Shown here in pieces: positions 35,426-45,470 of a stretch of 64,000 nt of DNA; position 1 is the first letter of the stretch, and every line of letters begins with the position of its first letter. This stretch comes from Cryptomeria japonica. Lineage: Eukaryota; Streptophyta; Pinopsida; Cupressales; Cupressaceae. The notes below the pieces were generated by a model. That model ran no database searches and had not been told where the DNA came from. It was given only the letters and a program-made list of their open reading frames with translations. Both the position numbers and the translations under genes were made by a program. The DNA lies in assembly GCF_030272615.1 (NCBI RefSeq), contig NC_081410.1, forward strand, positions 146,911,349 to 146,975,348. The letters run 5' to 3'.

Positions 35426-36104
35426 TAATGTAGCGGGAGAACAAACCCACTAAGACCTGCCACAACCAGCACTCCAAACATAAACAAGTCTGAAGTATAT
35501 TACAACAAAATAGATAAAATGGACAACAAAATGATACACAACTTCAAAAATTCTTATTGAAATTCAAAACAAATCTGCATTACAAAATGTGAGCCTACTG
35601 GATTCCCTTTACAACATTCCATCTAATTTGGTCTCTCATAGACCCGCAACAATAGTTTTTATAGACCTGCAACAAAATACATTAACAACAGCAAAGGGCT
35701 TCTCTAGAATCCATCTTCAACTCTCCACACAAAGCTACACCTGCAACTAACAAATTAAACCTTCTCCCAAAAAAATAATTTCCAACTCCCTATTCTTCTT
35801 TCTAAAAATCTGGAGTTTTTCCCTCTTCCCTAGCATGTTGCTCTCTCCCAAAACAACCCCCTCTCTCCCAAAAACTCCCTAAAAAGACAAACTAACAACA
35901 TTTACTAAATAAGGTACTTATGGCAGACTCCACTACCCCGAGTATGTTAGCCTTATTCTAAAATTACCCCCCACTACTCTCAGCTAGTCACACTATATTT
36001 AGACTCTTACTACCTACAAAGTTAGAGCTATCAATGCCTTATGCAGAAAATAAATAAATTTGAAAGTCAAATTGGGGCTCCTCCACGTGGATGCCCCTGC
36101 ATCA
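35426..36104 (-). repeat. 5' LTR of the gag-protease element
   Basis: Minus-strand start TGATGCAGGGGCATCCACG, end GCTACATTA. It lies 3 bp past the stop codon of the RPA-like gene at 36113. Confidence 0.85.
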
Positions 36105-36112
36105 ATAACTCC

Positions 36113-37342
36113 TTATTTGTCTTTAGTGTAATCTTCATGTGTGGTATTTTGAAGTGCAGGCAACAATTGTTCAGTTGTGGACTTATCAAGAGAACATTGT
36201 ATAGTTTGTTTATTTTCGATTGTGATAATTTTGTTGAGGTGAAGTGAGTATACATAGGCAAGTTTTTGGTCACACCTAGTGCAGTGAGTAGTGTTGTCTT
36301 CAAGCATGTCATAGTTCTCAAATTTATAATTGCATTGTGGACAGAATGCATGGAATGGAACTAAGAATGGATTTGCCACTTTTAAGATACCATCAACCTA
36401 TAAGAGATTGTTAAATGTTAGTCTGGTTTGCAAACAGTACATTTGCAAAATGAAGAGATGAGTGTTTTGAAAACAGTTACCTCATATGTTGTATTCAATA
36501 AGCCACTCAACCTTTCCAATGTTCTTTTGTCATTGATCTTGCATATGAACGTGGAAAGGCTTGCGTGGAATGTTATTTTTCGGTTCACCTTTTTTACAAC
36601 ATTTTTGAAGAGAATTGCAAGGATTTCATTCATTTGTAGTTGGTCTTCTATTGCGAGGCACTATTGGCAAAAACTTTGGTGCAGGTACAACTATTGAAGA
36701 AAAACATGGTTATTTTTTTTGTTTGAATGCAAGGTAATTTGTTGTAGTGAAGAGAAATTTGAAACAGGTTATTTAAAAAGAATCAAGAGGTTGTTTTACC
36801 TGTACTTTGTATGTTTCATTGTCACCATCTTTGATGTCAAGTGTGTATTGTGAACCTTGTTTTCCTGGCCTTGTTACCAAAGCACCAACTGTTCCACTTG
36901 GGTACTCATTTGTACTTATGCGTAGTTGTTTAATAGTGGTGCTTGGTATAAAATTATATTCCTGACAAGTGTGTGGCATTGTTTCAATTGTAGTTGAATC
37001 TTTGAGGATTAGAATGCAGTCGCAGCCACCACATTCATTGGTTGTCTTGGGGGCAATATCAAATACTAAAATGCAAATTGTGAAGTTTGGCACTATCTTG
37101 TCTTCATATTTTTGCACCAAGTCACTGGTAACATTTACTGTAATTGTCATTCCAGTTTTGGAATTTGTCAAATCAACATAGAGGACTTCCCTTGATTTGT
37201 TGACTTTGTCAAATGTGGCTTTGTAGACAATGAGCACATCCCCTTCGAAGATGTTCCCTGCTTTCCTTGCATTTAAGTCTTCAATAGATATGGAATTTTG
37301 TCCTTTTACTTTTGATTTGGAGAAATCATAAGAGTAGTGCAT
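36113..37342 (-). CDS. RPA70-like ssDNA-binding protein, three exons
   Basis: Exon A 37342-36800 (181 codons), intron 36799-36661, exon B 36660-36481 (60 codons), intron 36480-36398, exon C 36397-36113 (94 codons plus stop). Both introns are GT-AG and phase 0, and the joined frame is open, giving about 335 residues. Exon A has OB-fold-like text (FEGDVLIVYKATFDKVNKS, VLYVDLTNSKTGMTITV). Exons B and C form a replication-factor-A C-terminal type domain: LQMNEILAILFKN, then a Cys4 zinc ribbon FCPQCNYKF and CTRCDQKL. In Helitrons such proteins are thought to coat ssDNA during rolling-circle transposition. A leader exon may lie upstream (ATG at 37460), but its splice phase does not fit. The domain resemblance is by motif only. 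Confidence 0.75.
36398..36480 (-). other. Intron 2 of the RPA-like gene
   Basis: 83 bp. Donor GAG|GTAACTG, acceptor CTTATAG|GTTGATGG. Phase 0 on both sides. Confidence 0.75.
36661..36799 (-). other. Intron 1 of the RPA-like gene
   Basis: 139 bp. Donor CAG|GTAAAAC, acceptor GCCAATAG|TGCCTCGC. Phase 0 on both sides. An alternative acceptor (TTCAATAG) lies 35 bp earlier but opens a frame with a stop. Confidence 0.7.
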
Positions 37343-37693
37343 TGATATTGAAAACTTTACATAATCTATATTATGTTGAAATAGGGTAGGTTGAATACCT
37401 TTTTGTGATATGTTCTCGCTTGATTTGTGTTTGTTTTCCTATTCTTTTTGTTGGCTCCATTGTTGTCCTGCAAAAAAAGCTATGTAGTATTGAAATATAT
37501 TTTATATAATTGTCGTGTTTTGTTTGCATGTATGAATGCAATAATTGTGAATTGTAAAAGCAATGCATTATGTTTGAATAATTTGCAGTTTGTCATTGTG
37601 TTTGATGGTTATTTTTCTTGACATTTAAGTTTAGTTTGTGAATTCAATAAGATGCACGTTCAAAAAAGTAGCAAGGTGATTAGTCTATTATGT

Positions 37694-38400
37694 CTATGCT
37701 TTGTAAATGGAGCATATATTTTTGTTTGAATTAGACCAGATGTGGTCAATTAATGGTTTGTTTATACTATATGATTGGTTTAGCAAGAAATGTATATTAT
37801 GTTTTTGCATATAAGTTACAAGCATTTTTTGGTGTTTGCTTTGTATGTTCAAGTCAATATTGAAATCTCCTACAATGTATATAATATTTTTTTTGGTATG
37901 TGGAAGATTACTTTGTTCATAATTGTTAAAATTATAGTATAGGAGCATTTGGTCTTGCATAAACATTAGAGACATTCAATTCATTATTAGGTGGTGTTGT
38001 TGTTGTTCTAATTGCTTCCAGATTTTGTGATTTATTTTCTATGATTTTTGAGACTGTTAGATGTTTCTTAGTTAAATTCATTATGCCATGTATGTTATGT
38101 ATGGCAATGGATTTGTAAAGGTTGAGTAGAGTGGTAGTTTCAAAGGGGTGGGTATGTACCTCTTGTAAACAAATGATGTCAAAAGATATTATATCATAGT
38201 CATTGAGAATGTCGTTTGTATGTGCTCGTAGAGTACAAGTGTTTAATGTGCATAACAATAGTTGTGGTGTGTTGTGGGAACATATAGTGAAGTTTTCAAT
38301 TTGCCAATTTGCATTGGTTTGAAGACGTGGCATTTCGAGATGTACTTTTTTTATTTATTTTGAAGTTGTTTGTAGCAATAGGTTTGAGCAAGAATAATGA
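37694..38400 (-). pseudogene. AP-endonuclease-like (EEP) domain of the Helentron
   Basis: Motifs in order on the minus strand: LNTCTLRAHTNDILNDYD, DIICLQEVHTHPF (catalytic Glu of the QE motif), then after a frameshift near 37950 IIYIVGDFNIDL (GDFN, Asp/Asn pair) and LIDHIWSN (final Asp-His, as in SDH). All four active-site motifs of the endonuclease/exonuclease/phosphatase superfamily are present. It follows the helicase C-terminus in the same direction, so it was probably the C-terminal domain of the RepHel polyprotein, as in Helentrons. A LINE endonuclease remnant is less likely because no RT follows. Confidence 0.82.
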
Positions 38401-39951
38401 TTAAATTGATTTTGCTCGTGAAAGTGTTGTATATGTCAACCCGTGTTGTTGTATGCCAGTGGAGTCGAATGCTAGTCCTTCCATTGTTAGTCCTTGGGAC
38501 CGATGTATGGTTTTTGCACATGCTATTTATATAGGGAATTATTTTCTAATGGCTATTTTGTTGTTGAATGATATTTTTTGAATGGATCCAGCAATGCAAA
38601 GTACAGGTACCCATTGTTTGTCAATATTGTCTTTGTAGCATTGTGCTAGTTTTTTCCTTTCTTGTTGTCCTATTTTGGAGTTGTTTATTTTGATCTATTT
38701 AATGTCAATGTTGTTGTATTTTGTGTACGCTTTAAAATTCCATATGTTCTATTGACTAGACCATCATGTGTGTAATAGTTACCTGCATAGATTTGACAAG
38801 AATGTTTCTTTTCAATTTGATTTGTGATGGCCCAGCATTGTTGTATGATTGTAGAGTCTTATTGCACTATTATTTTCTTCTTATTCATCGATTGCATCTA
38901 TTACAATGATGTTGTCTAAAAAGATTGATAGCATTTTTTTTTTGTGTTCATCGACATCCTTTTTTCTAAAAAATAGGAAAGGGAATGTTGGGTCAATGGG
39001 TGGTGGGCGAGAGCATTGTTGTTTAAGATAATTCAAATGATTACTTATTTGTGACCCAATTTGAATTCTACTAAGGATTGAGATGAAAATGTCATCTTTT
39101 TGTCTTATCATATAGTTCAATGAATAGCACCTTATTTTCTCTTTCCAAATGTTGTAAGGCATCAATTCTTTTTGAGTTGGTTTATTTTCAGAGACAACAA
39201 CAACTAGTACAAGTTGTGCTTGATAGAGATCTCCAACGAAGATTGTATCTAGGTTTCCAAAATGTGCAGTTGGCATTCGCATTATATCATGTAACCTTTT
39301 GTCAATGTAACTTAAGAATATTGAGCCCACTAATGATATTTCATTTATAAGAAGTACGTGGAGTTGATTGTAATGCTTGGACATACTATCTAGTGTTTCA
39401 GTTGAGTGGAAGAAATTATGATTTGTTAAAGGGTATGTGAAATGTTGAATGCAATGTGATTCCACCTATGTTATATGTTGTTTTTCCAGTGAATGCAGTT
39501 ATTAGGCCCTTTGGTTTGTCTGGATCATTTTTTATAGAGTTATTATAAATGTGGAGAAGTGCTTCATATATTGCCTTTGCAGTGAAAGTCTTTCCAGTTC
39601 CTGCTCCTCCTGTTAGGAAGAAGTGCAACGGGGTTTGCATTTTTTTATTTTTTTTTTAATCACAATGTCTTTGATGACAACGTGTTGTTGTTTTTTATTA
39701 AGCATTTGCCTTATTTTGTAGTGGTAATAGTTATCCATAGTTTGTGGATGTTGTCCGATTTCGAATGATGTGAAAAATTTGTTGTTTATTTTATTGTGTC
39801 CTATGTTGTTGAGGTCTGATTGTATGTCATACAATTCCTTCTCTTTAAAATTCATAAATGAAGAGGCGTCTTCGTGAATGTTTCGGTTTTTCAAATTTAG
39901 ATCGTTAATAGCTTTGTCAATGTCACCCCATGCAGAAGTTGTTTTATACAT
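38400..39951 (-). pseudogene. Pif1-type helicase domain of the Helentron
   Basis: Minus-strand motifs in order: Q-motif LNKKQQHVV (39700), Walker A LTGGAGTGKTFTAKAIY (39590), Ia AFTGKTTYNIGGITLHSTFH (39510-39440), Walker B as LLINEISLVG (39345), FGNLDTIFVGDLYQ (39250), LNYMIRQKDDIFISILSRIQIG (39110-39050), a domain-2 segment with AGNYYTHDGLVNRTYGILK near 38770, and the C-terminal TIHRSQGLTMEGLAFD with HGLTYTTLSRAKSI near 38500-38410. Walker B has Asn where Asp is expected (DE to NE), which should abolish ATP hydrolysis. Frameshifts near 39640 and 39450 and stops near 38560 break the frame. Confidence 0.88.
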
Positions 39952-40088
39952 GAACTTTGAACGGTTGAGTTGGATTGTTCTTTCATGACATACATATGCA
40001 CTTTCCCATTAATTCAAATTGTCTTTCAATGTGTTCTCATCGGTCATAAATGGAACATATAGTAATAATTGCTCTTCGCAATGGTTTT

Positions 40089-40388
40089 CTACATATATAT
40101 GCACCATATAAAAAAAAATGTTTTAGGTTTGATATGTGCACCATTTTTGTTATATTCAGAGACAAATTGAGTGAGGCATATGTTTGCAATGGCATTGAGT
40201 CCGTTTAGATAACAATCTATAATGGATTTGTAGATGATGTTTTCTAATTCATCTGGTTCCTTCTTTGTTTGTTTCACAGATTTAAGTATAAATGTGCGGT
40301 CATTATCAGGTCGTGTATGAATGAATATACATTTTCTTGAGCTATAATTTAGTGGTAGTGATAGAACAATGTGTGCAACTTGTATCAA
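40089..40388 (-). pseudogene. Helentron region between Rep and helicase
   Basis: The minus strand reads LPLNYSSRKCIFIHTRPDND and a following CLTQFVSEY-like segment. This matches the conserved linker region found between Rep and Hel in Helitrons (LPLxxSSRKCIFINT, LAEFVSxY). It supports a single ancestral RepHel reading frame. Confidence 0.7.
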
Positions 40389-40449
40389 TGAATATACATT
40401 TCTTGAGCTATAATTTACTGGTAGTGATAGAACAATGTGTGCAGCTTGT
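40321..40449. repeat. Tandem duplication of about 62 bp, period 66-67
   Basis: ATGAATATACATTTTCTTGA...ATGTGTGCA(A/G)CTTGT occurs twice. The near-identical copies show a recent slip within the decayed RepHel gene. The period is not cleanly in frame. Confidence 0.8.
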
Positions 40450-40491
40450 TATGAGGATATTGGTTGTAGGTTTAGCAAAGCATTCCCAAGT

Positions 40492-41250
40492 TTACTTATC
40501 ATCTTGATTGCATCGATATTTTTTTCGGAAAGCACACGTCATTGATTTGTCAACTTTTGTCATGTATGAACTACAATACATGGTTGTAACATATGCATTG
40601 AGGACACATCGTGCATTTGTACTAGCCTTCCATATTTGAGGCATTTTTCTAGACAAGCTATTGTTCCATATTTCTAATGGCTTTCTCTGTAGGAGTAGTG
40701 TGAGTCTATGTATTGTTGATCTAAGAGTTGATATGTATTCTTCCTCTGTTAGTTGCATTTCATTTAGGAACATTTGGAAGGTGAACGATATATCATAGTT
40801 TGCTTTCTTCAATTTTGAATTTATATTTGTAGCAATCGTAGTTAGGGTTTCATTTTTTTTTTCTGGTAGTGGTTGCATTATTGTTGTATTTTGCATTGGT
40901 GGAACGGGGAAATTGTATCTACAAGATCATTTTCTAGATCTTTTGCATTGCTTTGTGTGGTGATGTTTGGGTAGGATAGCTAAATTAGGAGTTAAATGTT
41001 TTATGCTACAAGTGATATACTTGTTAACGAACTGTATTATATCTGTATAGTTGTCCTTTCCATAGATTGGTGTATTTTTTATCCATAAGAGAAAATGGTC
41101 ATGTTCATTTCCTCTATTTTGAAATTCAGTTATAGAGAAGCAATGTATGGTGTTTCCAAAGAAGGAGGCATCTATAAATATCATATTTTTTAATGCGTTT
41201 ATCCTATGCCGATAGTAACATGCACATGTGACTGGGCCGTTTTTTATCAA
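40492..41250 (-). pseudogene. Rep (HUH endonuclease) domain of the Helentron
   Basis: Minus-strand motifs: KNGPVTCACYYRHRINAL, DASFFGNTIHCFSITEFQNR, then GNEHDHFLLWIKNTPIYGKD, where HDH is the metal-binding HUH motif. Next come QFVNKYITCSIKHL, HHHTKQCKRSRK, YNFPVPPMQ, and finally a MYCSSYMTKVDKSMT segment that supplies the two active-site tyrosines (Y-x3-Y). The enzyme nicks and rejoins ssDNA in rolling-circle transposition. A frameshift near 40910 separates the HUH part from the Tyr part. The catalytic residues themselves look preserved. Confidence 0.88.
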
Positions 41251-42386
41251 TTGAAATTTATTAGTTTGTTTTGTTTGATAAGATTCATGTTCTTCTAGTC
41301 TTGATTTGTGTAAATTTTGTAAGTGTTGCAGTGTATTTTTTAGGGGATCCCAATTTTGTTCTACACTAGTGAAAGTAAGAACAAAAAGTTGGAGGTCTAA
41401 GTTGTCGTATCATTGCAAAAACATTTTTATTAAGTTGTTGTGTGTAGTCTAGTGATATTCTTATTCTTTTGAAACCAACGTACAACCAATATCTGATTTC
41501 AATAATTTTTATAGGTTTGGCTTGTCCTTAACATCCTTGGCACATAGATTTCTCCCTTTTAGCTGCCCATTTTGAATTCATATCCACATTGTAGACAAAA
41601 CTTGTTGTATAAGTACTTTAATGGTTTTGAAAAATAAGTTTGTCATGTGGTATGCAAATTGTCTATTAGAATTTAACAATTCCCACTATGCAATCTTTTG
41701 GTAGCTAAATCTTTAAAACGATGTATTCATCACATGGATTGCCAAAGAATAAAGTAGGGAAATTCATTTCCTCGACATATGTATCCTTAACGATTCAAAT
41801 TTGATAGAAGTCTTGTGTTGGTGCAATTTCAAGGATTTTATCATCCATTTTTTGTATAGATGTAGACTTAATGAATCTATGTATCAAAGTTTCAGATATG
41901 TGTTCTTATTCTTTGTCACTCTCAAACTCATTCTCAGTTGTACTAAGTTCACTACTATTTTCATCTTCATTGTTAGTTTCCAAACATTGTCTCTAGTCCT
42001 TGTTAATTTTGACATGTTCCAATTTGTATAGTTTTGTTTTAGCCAATTGGCTCAGAGCTTGCATCACAATGTTTGGGTGTACCATTCCCTTTTGAAAGGA
42101 ATTGTTTAGTGTAAGCATCTTTTCAGATATACAACTATTGTTGTTGTACTATTGATGGATTGTGGTAGTGCTCTTTGTATAATGTTCATGTTTACAAGAA
42201 CATTAATAATGAGCCTATAGTCCTATTTGAGATCTTTTATAGCCTAGCTCCCAAATTTGAGAAAATGCAATTCTCAGTGAAACAAGTCGTTCTTCTAATA
42301 GCGAGAGATTTTTGTACTTATTGCAATGGTTTATTAGTTCATATATTAATCGATGTGGCATAGTTAGGCAACTTGGATTTCTTCAA
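41251..42386 (-). pseudogene. Decayed Helentron N-terminal region
   Basis: This lies between the zinc finger and Rep. Frames are broken and only short Helitron-like stretches can be read, so no domain is assigned. Plus-strand open frames here (41801-42031, 42175-42363) are antisense to it. Confidence 0.45.
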
Positions 42387-42767
42387 AGCAGTATGGCATA
42401 TTCAACATATGGAACATGTCAATATAGTATCATTAGATTCTACTAACTTATAATATATTTCTTTTATTTTTCCTATGATGGTTCTCATGTCTTTTTTGAA
42501 ATACAGTAGCTTGCATATTGCACATGTATGTTTTGGTGTGTCTTCGATTATTTTTTGAAAAAAATCAATTGGGGAGTACACTTTTATCCTTGTTGACTTC
42601 CTTGATTGTTTGGTTCTATTTTTCCTATCTTGTGGTGTATTATTGTCATTTAAAATGGCATTCACGATTTCAAACTTTTGTTGTGCTATTTCTTGGATTT
42701 CTTCATAGTCTTTATTATTTCTAATCATTTTCTTGAGTTTTTTTTTGGTTTGTTTTTTCGGTTGCAA
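42387..42767 (-). pseudogene. CxxC zinc-finger segment of the Helentron N-terminus
   Basis: A basic segment (KKQTKKKLKKMIRNNKD) is followed by FFQKIIEDTPKHTCAICKLL, YFKKDMRTI and a second pair LTCSIC. The C-x2-C ... C-x2-C layout with FFKKD resembles the zinc-binding N-terminal region upstream of Rep in Helitron-like proteins. Confidence 0.65.
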
Positions 42768-42886
42768 TTTTCTTCATTAGTTTCATGTTTTGAGCAGCTA
42801 TTGTTAATTTCAAACTTTTGCCTTTTAAAACTCTCCATAATCTCTTCTTCTATATTGTTTCTAATGATTTGTTTAAGTTGAGATAA

Positions 42887-43440
42887 TCATGTAGTTTGGT
42901 GGTTTTTGGCATTTCGGATTTGAAGTTTGAATAGTGGTTCTAAATATCCATTGCAAGGAGTAGCATCATGGAAGGGGATACAATATCGCTCTGTTTGTTG
43001 TGATTCATTGAAGTGTAAGTACTTATTTCTTGTTGTCATCAACCAAACACATATTTGTATATTTAACCACTTAGATAGCCAATGTATACAAAATATGTCT
43101 CCCCATAATCCAATTTCAGTGCATGGTGTATAGGGTTTTGCAAACAATTGCATCTTACGTAGATATGTTTCTTGATTTGGCACATTTTGTAGTTCATGAA
43201 GACTATGTGGGTCTATCTCAATGTTGTATGAGTTGATTGCTTCTATTTAACCTTTTGCAAGACAGGTTTGAAAGTAGTTGATTGTTCCATTTCAGAGTTG
43301 AGTTGATGTGTATTTTGTTTCCAGTAGAACTTCAAAGGAATCAAATAGATAATCACCTATATTGTAATTCAAATTGTGTGCTCTATATAGTCTTTCATTC
43401 TTTAGGACATCGTCAATGTTTTCTATTTGTTGTCAACTTG
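42887..43440 (-). pseudogene. OTU-like cysteine protease domain, catalytic sites lost
   Basis: The minus strand reads NIGDYLFDSFEVLLE near 43345, aligned with the OTU motif GDCLFDSF, so the catalytic Cys is Tyr (TGT to TAT type). Later CTEIGLWGDIFCIHWLSKWL and IQICVW fit the OTU core (WGDhhxLxAhAxxhxxxIxV). The end reads CNGYLEPLF where families have (N)HFEPLF, so the catalytic His is also replaced, by Tyr. One stop lies near 43305. OTU domains in Helentron-like elements are thought to process or de-ubiquitinate transposon or host proteins; the real role is unknown. The twin losses, both explainable by single C-to-T or G-to-A changes, fit methylation-driven decay. Confidence 0.72.
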
Positions 43441-44498
43441 AACACTGGTAATTGTCAACATCTACTACATCCATTTTTTGGTGTGAGAGAAATTTTTATT
43501 GTTTTGATATGTTGGTAGCTTTTTGGAGGATGGAAATTGGCTATTATTGAATATGGCAAGTGATCTTGTGATTGTTGGATATGTATGGAGTAATTTGTAT
43601 TTGACTTAGCTTGTGAGGTTTGATTGTATGGCTCACCTCTTATTTCTCAATACAAGTGTTGATATCTGCCACAAAAGTAGACAATGTGAGTACGTTGTGT
43701 TTTCTTTTTTAAATTATATTTGTTTTTTGTTTTTGTTTTTTTAAATTGTACCTAAATATTTGTACTTATCAGAAGCTTAGATTATTATTAACTAATGGAT
43801 ATATTTGTAATTTGAAAAGCATTCAATAAACCATGGATTAATGTTGTTTAATTGTGAAATGTCTACATATCATTCTGTAATAGGGAGAGATTACAATTAT
43901 ATCATTTATCCTTCTCAAATTTATTTGGTGTATTGAATTCTGGTTTTTCATAACCTATTTCAAAATACATCCAGCTGAAACAACAATGAATACATGTTCT
44001 AAATGATTGTAGTAGTTAAATTATATAGTGGTTCAAAGTATGAGTAATGTATAGATGGTCTATATCAACCATAACGAAGGCATAAACAATTTCAAATTGT
44101 ACCATATATTCCTCTACAAGTAGTTTGCAGTATTGATTGTAATTTACAAATGTCTATGGAGACATAAATGGTGCTCTGGCGAGAATTAATACATATTCAT
44201 ATTCATAGAATCTTTATTTTACTAATTACTTTACAGAGTCAAAGTCGAAGCATTCATAAATAATACATATAAATCTTACAATTGAAACAAAGTTTTGGGT
44301 GAAAATAGTTTGTGCCCTTCAAACTTACTCTTTCAATATCTTTGCATAGAAAGGGCTTTACAAAGAGTTTGTACATTTTGTGAAATTTTGTTACAGTTGA
44401 AAGATTAAGGACTTGCTTGCAAATCTCATCACGTTAAAGGCTTAACAATGTCTTGCAAATATGTACATAATTGGATAAATTGTAGTTTTCCAATTCTT
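43441..44498. other. AT-rich DNA upstream of the Helentron coding block
   Basis: No recognisable domain. It may contain the 5' end of the Helentron or its promoter, but I cannot find a terminus. Confidence 0.4.
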
Positions 44499-45470
44499 TT
44501 AAGCTTTTTCTACCTTTGCCAAGTCCTTTACTTGTTGCACTTGTAATGCAACTTGTAAACATAGATGATAACATTTTTTTCTTTCATGTGGCAGGCTAGA
44601 TGCTTTGTGTATGAAGGAATAGTAGTGATTGCATTGACATTCAATTGATATGTGATTATTGAACTGTTGAGTATTTGACATGTTTCCGATATTTGAAATT
44701 TTGCCAACTGTGACCCGCTCAGTGGAAAATATGTATCTTTTGTGGCACAGAGTAATCGGTTGAAGCCAACCTTGACTATTCTCTATAATATATGAGAACA
44801 AGAAATTATTAGTGAATTTAGTTACTAATTAGCAATATTCGAAATTGGGGAAATCATGTCAAATTTAGGCTCATACCAATCATTCCATCCAGGTATATAT
44901 ACAGACTTTGAACCTATGTTTGCTACATTTTCCAGAGATATAGATGAGAAATAAGGTGCAACAATCGAAGTTTCCAAACAGTTACAGGTAATTACATCTG
45001 CATGATTCTCGCCTTTGCCTTTAGTAATGTTGGGAACATTTGGCAGTGGTTAGTATTTGTGGATAATTTGATCCAACAATCGAGTAGTTGGATAAGAATT
45101 TATTGTGCATGGCTTTTCCAATGTTGGGTTAGATGCATTTGATAGAAACATGTGTAAAGTATCAGTTGACAATATGCACTCACCTTCTTCATTCATTTTA
45201 GTGAGATTGTCAATGTCAATGGTACCGTTTACAATGGATTTAGCATAGTGTACTGGAATTCTCTGAATAATTGCACTAGACATCGAGTGAACAAGATAGT
45301 TTATATGAGAAGGACGATGAAGATATGGAATGGAACATTGACTTGTGCAAGTGTTGGAGTTTCCTTGCTCTTTGTAACTAGATTCTTTTGACACACACGA
45401 CAAAGGACTGCATTTTTTTAAGCAATCTCTCCATATTTTTTCTAGATTATGGGAACCCTTTTACACTATT
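44499..45470 (-). pseudogene. Unknown Cys-rich protein with SWIM-like finger
   Basis: Two open segments (45403-45050 and 44801-44499) joined by readable sequence at 44880-45050. The second contains IECQCNHYYSFIHKASSLPH followed by a CYHLCLQ segment, i.e. C-x-C-x(n)-C-x-H, the ligand pattern of a SWIM zinc finger. It is followed by a helix (LQVALQVQQVKDLAKVEKA). The first contains NYLVHSMSSAIIQRIPVHYA and a Cys pair. SWIM fingers occur in several transposase groups (MULE, Zisupton) and in host proteins; I cannot tell which this is. A GT...AG interval at 44876-44783 looks intron-like but does not keep the frame. It shares orientation with the Helentron and lies within 1.1 kb of it. Confidence 0.45.

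Larger units (their letters stand above)
31994..36109 (-). mobile_element. Non-autonomous gag-protease LTR element with TSD ATAAC
   Basis: LTRs lie at 31999-32685 and 35426-36104, flanked outside by ATAAC (31994-31998, 36105-36109). On the minus strand the order is 5' LTR, tRNA-Met PBS, gag with a CCHC-like knuckle, retropepsin, a long acidic region of unknown function, 3' LTR. RT, RNase H and integrase are absent: the interval from the protease end (about 33775) to the 3' LTR is only about 1.1 kb and reads as unrelated acidic protein. This architecture matches the published TR-GAG idea of gag-only elements, here with protease. The high similarity of the LTRs implies a much younger insertion than the neighbouring elements. 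Confidence 0.85.
36113..43440 (-). mobile_element. Helentron-like rolling-circle transposon
   Basis: Minus-strand order: OTU-like protease domain, CxxC zinc finger, Rep (HUH nuclease with HxH and a Tyr pair), SF1/Pif1-type helicase, endonuclease/exonuclease/phosphatase domain, then a separate RPA70-like gene. A Rep-helicase fusion defines Helitrons; a C-terminal endonuclease and OTU domain are the hallmarks of the Helentron/Helitron2 branch, whereas flowering-plant Helitrons usually carry RepHel plus RPA only. This copy combines both sets. RepHel has several frameshifts and mutated catalytic sites, so it is inactive. Termini were not found: an LTR element interrupts the 3' side immediately after the RPA gene and the 5' side merges into unrecognised DNA. 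Confidence 0.85.

Noticed and set aside
37399-37460. Leader exon of the RPA-like gene (ATG at 37460, donor AG|GTATTC)
   Set aside because: The exon ends in a phase that no nearby AG upstream of exon A satisfies; the ATG at 37342 is retained as start.
44783-44876. Intron in the SWIM-like fragment (GTATGA...ATTATAG)
   Set aside because: Splicing these sites creates a stop and a frame shift, and reading through is also open for a while, so the intron is not supported.
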